Virus record (IMG/VR): IMGVR_UViG_3300032334_000163
Span: 1 to 20,936 of that record
Source of the DNA: a virus
DNA length: 20,936 nucleotides
Direction: 5' to 3' (one strand)
The notes under the pieces were generated by a model. The model made no database searches, was not told the DNA's origin, and saw only the letters and a program-made list of their open reading frames with translations. A program made the translations under genes and the position numbers. Shown in pieces: positions 1 to 7,100 of the stretch. Each line of letters begins with the position of its first letter. Position 1 is the first letter of the stretch.

Positions 1-381
1 CCGTTGATCTTTTTAGAAAGTTTCAACAGTCCGGCCCTGGTACTAAAGATTGGTGATAACATAATCAAGATGCCTGTGGATTGGCATGTGTTAATTGGAG
101 AACCCGATCTAGGCGACCTAGAAGTAGTTCCATTAACCAGTATTAATGATCGTGGCTTTAGTGTGTTCTGTTTCAATCCCCTAAGCAGCTTCCGTCCAGA
201 GTTTGCCACAATTGAGATTGTGGACATATACCAGGATGTCAAATGGTACTTTCCTAAACTCAAACCTGGACAGTTATTAGCAATACCGTTAGAAACTGGA
301 ACACAAAAGCCCTTGTGTGCATATTTCGTAAAAGACATTTCAAGACAAAGTGAGGTAGTGGATTATGGCAAATGCTGGTAG
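1..381 (+). CDS. Conserved marine-phage protein, 5' end cut by window edge
   Basis: The frame is open to the left edge, so the gene very likely begins upstream. A TTG at base 4 is the first possible start inside the window but has no visible ribosome binding site. The visible part (about 125 residues) is compact and acidic-to-neutral, with no membrane segment. It contains a conserved-looking core, GDLEVVPLTSINDRGFS, followed by FNPLSSFRPEF and KWYFPKLKPGQLLAIPL, and ends VVDYGKCW. I recall very similar proteins of unknown function in T4-like cyanophages, usually near replication genes; that is memory and not a search. It overlaps the next gene by 17 bases, which suggests one transcript. No function can be assigned. 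Confidence 0.7.
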   Translation, partial: PLIFLESFNSPALVLKIGDNIIKMPVDWHVLIGEPDLGDLEVVPLTSINDRGFSVFCFNPLSSFRPEFATIEIVDIYQDVKWYFPKLKPGQLLAIPLETGTQKPLCAYFVKDISRQSEVVDYGKCW

Positions 382-649
382 ACTAGAACCTGGAGCAACT
401 TATGTATACGAAAAAGCTGACGGCGTAACCTATGCCAGAAAGACGGGTGATCCGCCAGATGCTAGATTTGAAATAGGTAGAGATTACGATAGTGAAAAGC
501 TACACAAAGAATTAATGGATGCCAAGCTTTGGGGACGAATACATCGAGCTGCTGAATCCAATCCTGCTTTACAAGAAGCACTGGATCGTGTTATAGTTAT
601 ATACGAACTAAGTAGACAAGATGAATCCATAATGCATCATCCAGTATGA
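365..649 (+). CDS. Small conserved hypothetical protein (94 aa)
   Basis: ATG start inside the end of the preceding gene (17-base overlap); its stop overlaps the next start in an ATGA arrangement. The protein is hydrophilic with no signal peptide or membrane helix. An N-terminal part (residues 1-45) with GATYVYEKADGVTYAR looks like a beta hairpin. A helical C-terminal half includes LHKELMDAKLWGRIHRAAESNPALQEALDRV. I do not recognise a family with a known function. Its position directly before a gp62-like clamp-loader gene, with translational overlap on both sides, suggests it is expressed with the replication genes. Confidence 0.75.
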   Translation: MANAGRLEPGATYVYEKADGVTYARKTGDPPDARFEIGRDYDSEKLHKELMDAKLWGRIHRAAESNPALQEALDRVIVIYELSRQDESIMHHPV

Positions 650-1110
650 GTGATAAACTAAACATTGCAAACGAAATGCGGGCCTTTGATAGCAAGGATC
701 GCCGTTTTTACGCTGACTTAACAGATGAAGAGCGCAAGAAGTTCAGTAACTATCTCATGGTACGTTGGGGTAGTAGTGTGCAAGGCAGCGCAGAATTACA
801 ACAGTATTATCTACTGTCCTGCAACGAGAATTTAAACAAGCACTTCTTTGATCTAGCCAAGCATCCGGAACTGCAATGGCTGTCGGCTACTACAGTTAGT
901 CCAGGTATGGGTAACTTTAGACATGACTGGATCAAACAAAAGAAACGCGACAGCACAGATAACAAGACTGTTAAATTTTTAAGACACTTCTATCCCGATT
1001 ACGGTGTAGATGAATTGGAGTTATTGGCAGCAATTAATACCAAAGATGATTTAAAACAACTAGCACGTGATCACGGGTGGGATCAAAAGAAAATTAAGGA
1101 ATATCTGTGA
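646..1110 (+). CDS. 62: Probable clamp-loader small subunit (T4 gp62-like)
   Basis: In T4, gp62 combines with gp44 to load the gp45 sliding clamp and is needed for replisome processivity. This 154-aa protein has the layout I associate with phage clamp-loader A subunits. There is an N-terminal helical segment with a FSNYLMVRW block (residues about 34-42). A central basic segment, RHDWIKQKKRDSTD, sits at about residues 93-106. The C-terminal helical region ends LKQLARDHGWDQKKIKEYL. T4 gp62 has a comparable RGKRYGKWAKL segment followed by helices. It is shorter than T4 gp62 (187 aa) but close to the cyanophage forms as I remember them. Overlaps flanking genes by 4 bases on each side. No gp44 or gp45 gene lies in the window. 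The assignment rests on weak similarity and context; regA-type or unknown function remains possible. Confidence 0.5.
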   Translation: MSDKLNIANEMRAFDSKDRRFYADLTDEERKKFSNYLMVRWGSSVQGSAELQQYYLLSCNENLNKHFFDLAKHPELQWLSATTVSPGMGNFRHDWIKQKKRDSTDNKTVKFLRHFYPDYGVDELELLAAINTKDDLKQLARDHGWDQKKIKEYL

Positions 1111-1991
1111 TAGATCTAGTGACAGTGGTATACTCACCAGAGATTAATTTATTAAAAACTCAGGCTTTGAGCATACAACAAAGATTTAAGTTAGAACATG
1201 TAAACAAGATTTATGTAGTAATCAATGATTACCCACATGTGGCAGAGTTAATTTTAAAAGATTGGTATGGAATTTTTGCATCCAAAATAGAAATAATACT
1301 AGATTGGCCTTGGACTGATGCCGATGATGCACACAAAGAACTTAGTTTAACTCATGGATGGTACAAACAACAAGCTTTAAAATTACTAGCTGTATCAAAA
1401 TCACAATCTGAATGGTGCATGGTTCTAGATGCTAAAACATGGTTTATTAAAGATTATAATCCTGAGGATTTTTTTACTGGACATCGTGCTAGATGTAATT
1501 TAATTCCTACTGTGGATTGCTTTCTTGATGTACAAAAAGTATTAGAAAATTATTTTCAAACATCAAACACAGGAAAAACAATATATCCGGCTGGAGTTCC
1601 TGCATTATTAAAACCAAGTGTTGTTCGGGAGATAATCCAGACTACACAAGATCAAAAGCAAGAAGATTTTTTAGAATACTTCATTAAACATACTACATAT
1701 TATTCTGTTTATGGTTTAGTTGATGCTGCTATAACAGAGTTTATTTTATATTCAGTTTATATTTTATATAAACAATTATTTGATGTATATTATACTGGGG
1801 AATCCGATTGGATAAGTGACAATCTTGCTCATCAAGAATCTAATAGATTTGAGGAATTTATGCGTAATCTAAATGATGATAGGGCAGTGACTGCCAGTAT
1901 TCATAGTAGAGCATTCGATGAAGAATTATCAATTGAACAAAAACAACGTTGGGTTGAGTTTTTAAGTTTAAAAAATTTAAGTTTATTCTAA
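1107..1991 (+). CDS. DUF6492-like glycosyltransferase-fold protein
   Basis: 294 aa from a GTG start (overlapping the previous stop) with AAGGA about 7 bases upstream. The N-terminus IDLVTVVYSPEINLLKTQALSI resembles the first strand and helix of GT-A glycosyltransferases. GWYKQQALKL (residues 84-93) followed by CMVLDAKTWF (104-113) matches the order seen in DUF6492-type putative glycosyltransferases, where a GWYxQQxLKL helix precedes a metal-binding LDxD strand. Here the second Asp of the DxD is replaced by Lys (D108-A-K110), so metal binding may be lost or shifted. The gene is visibly more AT-rich than its neighbours and interrupts a run of replication genes, which suggests acquisition as cargo. 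A possible role is glycosylation of phage DNA, virion or host surface; substrate unknown. It could be an inactive relative. Confidence 0.6.
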   Translation: MIDLVTVVYSPEINLLKTQALSIQQRFKLEHVNKIYVVINDYPHVAELILKDWYGIFASKIEIILDWPWTDADDAHKELSLTHGWYKQQALKLLAVSKSQSEWCMVLDAKTWFIKDYNPEDFFTGHRARCNLIPTVDCFLDVQKVLENYFQTSNTGKTIYPAGVPALLKPSVVREIIQTTQDQKQEDFLEYFIKHTTYYSVYGLVDAAITEFILYSVYILYKQLFDVYYTGESDWISDNLAHQESNRFEEFMRNLNDDRAVTASIHSRAFDEELSIEQKQRWVEFLSLKNLSLF

Positions 1992-2665
1992 TGTATCAAT
2001 GCAAATATTGTGAAAAAGAATATCGTAAGGAAAGTACTCTTGTGGCACATCTTTGTGAGCCGAAGCGACGTTGGCAACAAGAAACAGAAACTGGTGTACA
2101 ATTTGGTCTAAGATCTTATTTACAGTTCTATGAATCTACACAGGGCAGCGCACGGCTGAAAAGTTATGAAGATTTTGTTAACAGTCCTTATTATAATGCT
2201 TTCGTTCGTTACGGCAGACATTTGGTTGCTGTTCGGGCTATCAATAGCACTAGTTTCACTGCATGGCTTTTAAAGAACAATAAAAAATTAGACTTCTGGT
2301 GTAAAGACAGCTTCTATGAAGAGTGGTTACTAGAATATCTAAAGAAAGAGTCACCACAAGACGCACTAGAACGTGCATTACGGGAGATGGAAGATTATGC
2401 TGGAAATAGTGACATTGCTAGTTTTAGTCATTACTTTATATACGGCAATACTAATCGTGTTTGCTACCATATTACTACCGGTCGCGTTAGTCCTTGGGTT
2501 GTTTATAACTGCGACAGTGGCATTGAATTTCTTGGCAATCTTAGCGAAGAACATTTGGGTTTGGTTATGCCTTATATTGATCCTGATTTTTGGAATCGTA
2601 AATTCAGTGACTACGTTGCTGATGTAGAGTGGTGTAAACATATTTTAAAAGAAGCAGGACTATGA
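1991..2665 (+). CDS. Zinc-finger protein of marine T4-like phages, unknown function
   Basis: 224 aa; ATG overlaps the preceding TAA by one base, and the end overlaps the next gene by 4. The N-terminus is a single zinc-finger-like element: Cys4 and Cys7, a 12-residue spacer, then His20 and Cys22 (CxxC...HxC), followed by a basic stretch KRRWQQ. The rest is aromatic and charged, with FVNSPYYNAFVRYGRHL, a mid helix WLLEYLKKESPQDALERAL (a typical coil/helix pattern) and a C-terminal FWNRKFSDYVADVEWCKHIL. I recall close relatives in cyanophage genomes annotated only as hypothetical. A nucleic-acid or RNA-polymerase contact is plausible from the finger and basic tail, but this is inference. No membrane segment or enzyme motif was seen. 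Confidence 0.75.
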   Translation: MYQCKYCEKEYRKESTLVAHLCEPKRRWQQETETGVQFGLRSYLQFYESTQGSARLKSYEDFVNSPYYNAFVRYGRHLVAVRAINSTSFTAWLLKNNKKLDFWCKDSFYEEWLLEYLKKESPQDALERALREMEDYAGNSDIASFSHYFIYGNTNRVCYHITTGRVSPWVVYNCDSGIEFLGNLSEEHLGLVMPYIDPDFWNRKFSDYVADVEWCKHILKEAGL

Positions 2666-3249
2666 AATTTACCTCGGACATTGATATTGACGTAGGCGAT
2701 AGAGACAAAGCATTAGCTCTACTAATCTATACTGCAGCCTCTATTATCAAAGAAGGTAAAAATACCCGACACAATACAGGTGTATATTTTACTGATATTC
2801 CTGTAGACCCCTTTACTGGCAGAGCAAGTCTAGACTACCAAGCAGCAGAAGAACGCGGCTACGTTAAAGTTGACGTACTTAATGTTGGCTTATATAAACA
2901 GATTACGAACGAAGAACATCTGCAGCAATTAATGCAACAGGAACCGGCTTGGGATAGATTATATGAACCAGAGTTTTGTGCTCGACTGATACATATAGGC
3001 GCACATTATGATACACTTGTTAAAATGCCCGAAGCTGTTAACAGTATCCCAAGATTGGCTATGTTCTTGGCTGTGATACGTCCTGCAAAGCGGCATTTAA
3101 TTGGGCGTACTTGGCGGGAAGTTGCTGAGACTGTTTGGGAAAAGCCTGCAGATGATGGATATTTCTTTAAAAAGGCTCACGGAATTGCCTACTCACATCT
3201 AGTAGCAGTTAATATGAATCTGCTTACCCAAGCTTCCTTACAAGCGTAA
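2662..3249 (+). CDS. Miniature DnaE (C-family polymerase)-like protein
   Basis: 195 aa. Four blocks follow the order of the DnaE active-site region. DIDIDVGDRDKAL (residues 6-18) resembles the DnaE P-D-[FI]-D-[IV]-D-F element with two catalytic aspartates. TRHNTGVYFTD (35-45) resembles R-[KN]-H-A-G-G-V-V-I. GYVKVDVLNVG (66-76) resembles GLVKFDFLGL with the third catalytic aspartate (here D71). DGYFFKKAHGIAYSHLV (165-181) resembles the fingers motif GYGFNKSHSAAYALVSY. A segment IPRLAMFLAVIRPA (129-142) also resembles DnaE ALVALFRPG. A DnaE subunit is over 1000 aa, so most of the enzyme is absent: no PHP domain, no beta-clamp or OB region. I recall uncharacterised relatives in marine phages. 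It overlaps the zinc-finger gene by 4 bases and ends convergent to the minus-strand gene. Polymerase activity is unproven. Confidence 0.65.
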   Translation: MKFTSDIDIDVGDRDKALALLIYTAASIIKEGKNTRHNTGVYFTDIPVDPFTGRASLDYQAAEERGYVKVDVLNVGLYKQITNEEHLQQLMQQEPAWDRLYEPEFCARLIHIGAHYDTLVKMPEAVNSIPRLAMFLAVIRPAKRHLIGRTWREVAETVWEKPADDGYFFKKAHGIAYSHLVAVNMNLLTQASLQA

Positions 3250-3601
3250 TACTACGCCTTTTGCTGCGTTTTGCAGCAATTTCTTTAAGGCTCACTTGCG
3301 GGCCAAATTTAATATTCACATCTTTGCTGTTCATGGTCTTTAACAAAGGCCTGAATTGCTGCCATTCGGACTTTAAAAACACATTGATAGGAATTAATCT
3401 ATTACTTTCCCACCACCACATCTCTGCAAGTTCTAAAAACTGCTGTTTTTGCTCTAGGGTGCGCAATGCGCCGTAGTCGTAGATAGTGGTAATAACTTCA
3501 TCCAAGTTTTGAATAACACCAATGTAATCGTTACCACCGTAAACAAGGTAGGTCAAGAATGGGTATTTTTTAAGTAATTCTGCGTAGTCTGGTTCAACCA
3601 T
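3224..3601 (-). CDS. Small conserved phage protein on the reverse strand (125 aa)
   Basis: The only convincing minus-strand gene. It starts at ATG (3601-3599) and ends at TAA within the last 26 bases of the convergent DnaE-like gene. The protein has an aromatic N-terminal half (KYPFLTYLVYGGNDYIGVIQNLDEV), a distinctive tryptophan run EMWWWESNRLIPINVF (residues about 60-75) and a basic C-terminus, AAKRSKRRSITLVRKLG, which could bind nucleic acid or a phosphate-rich partner. I recall relatives of unknown function in T4-like marine phages. Only 21 bases separate its start from the next forward gene, so its promoter must lie in or beyond that coding start; no clear promoter was seen. The terminal basic patch is too short to define a domain. 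Confidence 0.75.
   Translation of the reverse strand: MVEPDYAELLKKYPFLTYLVYGGNDYIGVIQNLDEVITTIYDYGALRTLEQKQQFLELAEMWWWESNRLIPINVFLKSEWQQFRPLLKTMNSKDVNIKFGPQVSLKEIAAKRSKRRSITLVRKLG
3261..3286 (+). terminator. Putative intrinsic terminator after the forward replication run
   Basis: Perfect 7-bp stem TTGCTGC (3261-3267) / GCAGCAA (3273-3279) with a 5-base loop, followed by TTTCTTT. It begins 12 bases after the stop codon of the DnaE-like gene and lies inside the 3' part of the opposite-strand gene. The T-run is interrupted by one C, so termination may be partial. Confidence 0.4.
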
Positions 3602-3607
3602 TTATTC

Positions 3608-3615
3608 AATAAATA
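3608..3615 (+). promoter_or_regulatory. T4-type late promoter (AATAAATA)
   Basis: One mismatch from the T4 late promoter consensus TATAAATA. If transcription starts 6 bases after the element, as in T4, the mRNA begins at about base 3621, two bases before the ATG at 3623, so this transcript would be almost leaderless. It would drive the tail module. Confidence 0.55.
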
Positions 3616-3622
3616 CATAATA

Positions 3623-4117
3623 ATGCAAATTCAATGTTATTTATATTCCAATATAGTACCGGTCCAAATTTGGGATCCTGCTATATTCTCACCAAGGAAC
3701 AGAGTCGTGTACAGTCGCCCAATTACCGTGTATCAAGGGATAGATAATCCCCTACAAATTGTGATTAAAAATCAGGATCAAAAACCAGTAAATTTAACCG
3801 GTTATACTGTTCAGCTGAATATAGAAGATCCAGTTCATAAAACTACTGCTTATAGTTTAGCAGTCTCTTTTACTGATATCACCAAGGGACTAGGCACAGT
3901 TATTGTTGATACTGCAACTGTCAACAGCCTGGATCAGAGAATTTATAAACTGACACTAAAAAAAGTATTAGCAGCAGACGGTAGCGAAAGCCCACTTTAC
4001 ATTGATGATAACTTTGGAGTTCCGTTGGATTTGGATGTGCGAGACGCATATTATTCAACAACAGAACCTGCACCTGCACTGAACGAAGTTGTAATTGACA
4101 GCGGATTATTACCATGA
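3623..4117 (+). CDS. Baseplate/tail protein with Ig-like N-terminal fold (BppU-like)
   Basis: 164 aa. The central part (residues about 32-120) has the pattern of the phage baseplate-upper-protein N-terminal domain: ITVYQGIDNPLQIVIKNQDQKPVNLTGYTVQLNIEDP, then a threonine/valine-rich strand series ending with KLTLKKVLAADG and DDNFGVPLDLDV. This fold attaches fibres or receptor-binding proteins to a baseplate in many phages. The first 30 residues (LYSNIVPVQIWDP) form an extra N-terminal segment. The stop overlaps the ATG of the giant tail-fibre gene (ATGA), linking the two translationally, which fits an attachment protein for that fibre. No cysteine pair or membrane segment. The assignment is from pattern and neighbourhood; the exact position in the virion is unknown. 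Confidence 0.6.
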   Translation: MQIQCYLYSNIVPVQIWDPAIFSPRNRVVYSRPITVYQGIDNPLQIVIKNQDQKPVNLTGYTVQLNIEDPVHKTTAYSLAVSFTDITKGLGTVIVDTATVNSLDQRIYKLTLKKVLAADGSESPLYIDDNFGVPLDLDVRDAYYSTTEPAPALNEVVIDSGLLP

Positions 4118-7100
4118 CAACAGCGAATGTAAACATAACCAAGGTACTGCTGAAACGCGGTAATACTGTACAGAACGATAATTACACAGGTGTTTCTGGT
4201 GAACTGACAGTTGACACACAATTAAAAACCTTACGAGTACACGATGGTGTAACTGTTGGCGGTAACGCTATAACTGCGTTGGGCGCAATTGGTTCGTACA
4301 GCAATACAAATACTGCCGCATATTTGGCCTCGCAAAGTATTACCAGCGCAAACATTGGGGCATTTCAAACTTTTGCCAATTCCAATGCAGCTACACAGTC
4401 CATAAGTATTAATTCTATTAATGCCAATGTTGGCGCATATCAAACTTTTGCCAATTCCAATGCAGCTACGCAAACCACAGAGATAAATTCATTACGAGCA
4501 AATATTACTGCGGCTAACACCGCAATAACGAACTTAACTAGCAATGCAGCTATACAAGCAACCTTGCTAGACACATTGACTGGTAATGCGGTTACACAAA
4601 GTCAAGTACTTGATACACTAACATCAAATGCTGCTGCACAAGCTACATCACTGACCACACTATTAAGTAACGCCGTTGCACAACAAACATCACTGATTGA
4701 TTTAGTTGCTAACGCTGCTACACAAGCACAGGCAATTGCCAATGTGACAGGAACATACAGTAATACTAATGTAGCGGCATACTTGACCACAGTTACTGGC
4801 AACATTCTTCCAAGTGCTAATGTAACCTACAGTCTTGGTAGTTCAACCCGCCAATGGAAAGACCTGTGGGTCAGTAATAACACAATTTATATTGGCAATG
4901 TTCCTATTACTGTCAGCAATGGAAATTTATTAGTTAATGGAAGTTTAGTAACAGGCAGTGGCGGAAGTGGCACAGATGATGTCTTGAGAGCCAATGTTGG
5001 TGCGTATCAAACATTTGCTAACAGCAATGCCGCAACACAGGCCACAAGTATTAATTCAATCAATGCCAACATTGGCAGTTTCTATACCTATGCCAACTTA
5101 AACTATGGCACCAGCAGTTACGCCAATGCTAACGTGGCTGGTTATCTAGCCAGTCAGAACATTACCAGCGCCAACATTGGCGGCGGTCAGACATACGCAA
5201 ACACACAAGTTAATTCAATTAACGCCAACCTGGGCGCATATCAAACATTTGCTAACAGCAATGCCGCAACACAGGCCACAAGTATTAATACATTTAACGC
5301 TAATCTGGGTGCATATCAAACCTTTGCTAATTCTAACGCTGCTACTCAGGCAACAAGTATTGCAACATTACAAACACAAGTATATGCCAATACCAATGTA
5401 AACACATACCTATCATCTAGTGTGATTGGATCATTGTCAACTAGTGGTAACTTAACAGTGGGCGGCAACTTGATTGTAAACGGCAACAGTACTATTATTA
5501 ATACTGCCAGTTACACCATTGATGACAATATACTACAGATAGCAGATGGCAATCCGGCTGATACGCTAGACCTGGGTTTTGTTGGTCACCGCACAGTAGC
5601 AGGCAATCTCCAGCATACTGGATTGGTACGCGATGCCAGTGCAGGCAACTGGAGACTATTTAGTAATGTAACAGCACAGCCTGGTAATACAGTCGACTTT
5701 ACTAATGCTGTCTATGATGACCTGGTAGTTGGTAATATTTCTGCCAACATTGTTAAGAATAACTACACCTGGACCTTTGGCACAAATGGCACTACAACAT
5801 TACCAACGGTGCTTGCAGGAGATACCTCAATAGGTACTGCGTTTAATACAAACCCTCCGGGACATACTGTAACATTGAAACACAACGGAGGCGTGAGCGG
5901 TGGCAGCGGCGGCGAACTAAAATTTGATTACGGAAATGCTCAAATCAAAGTTGTTAAAGATGCTGGTACTACACAAACCTGGACTTTTGGCACAGATGGC
6001 ACAACACAATTCCCTAATAGCTTAATACTAGCACCAGTTAGTCAAAGTATCACTATGCAGAGTGATCAATATTCACAGTTAATGTGGGAAAACGCTAATC
6101 TAACCGTGGCCCCAAATATGGCCATTAACTCAAACTTCTATGTAGCACAAAATAATGCTACCTTGGACATTGGCTATCGCGACGGTAGTGGTACCCAAGT
6201 AATCAAATCGTGGTATTGGAATGCAGATGGCATCATGACATTACCAACTGCTGGTCGAATAAATTTTGATAATCTTTCTATCAGCAGTGATGCCAATGTT
6301 TCTGCATTTTATGCTCCGGCTGGAAATGTTCAACTTGCTGCCGGCATTGGTGATGCACAAATAGTTGCAAGTTCCCTAAGTGATTCTAAAATCTGGAACT
6401 TTGGCGCAAATGCCAATCTAACACTACCCGAAACAGGATACCTGCGAGTGGGCTCGGGCATTGTACCTGCATTTATATCAAGTCCTGCACCAATCATTAC
6501 TGGATTCAGTAACATCAGTGCTCAGAATTTTACTTTCCTGGCCAATGGTGTAAACATTTTATCCACTGTGGGTGCTGGTGCATATGGCAACACACAAGTG
6601 GCCAGTTACCTGCTAAACTTTGACGGAGATATTGAATTTACTTCAAGCACAGCAAAGATTGGCAATGTGGATGTGATCACTGTAATGGACAGCATACGAA
6701 GTCCCGCCTACCAATTCAGCAACGGTACAAGTATTTTTGATGGTATAACTGGTGGCGGCGGAACAACGTACACCAATGCCAACGTGGTCGCAATGTTGGC
6801 TGCTAATAGTGCAGTCTTCGTTGGTAACGTGGGCAACGTCAGTGGATTTTCGTTACAGGCCAACAACACACAGTTTTTCATTGGCGGCAACACAGTCATT
6901 GCGTCAGGCAACGCTAACGTAACAAATTCAACAACGTTTCTGCACAACATGTACTTTGCAGCCAACGGTACTAGACTGGTTCGTAATACCGGTGCTGGTG
7001 TAGGCCTGCTTTCATTTGATTCAACCGGCTTTACTGTCAGTGGGCTTGTTACTGTACAGACAGCGAATGCTACACCGGCCTTGCCCCAATGGATAAAGGC

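Noticed and set aside
2373-2627. Hydrophobic 84-aa forward frame that looks like a membrane protein
   Set aside because: It lies wholly inside the zinc-finger gene in another frame. That gene has conserved-looking sequence throughout, so the hydrophobic reading is a by-product.
4350-5370. Repeats in the fibre gene as a possible CRISPR array
   Set aside because: The repeats are in-frame coding units of varying length and sequence, without uniform unique spacers.
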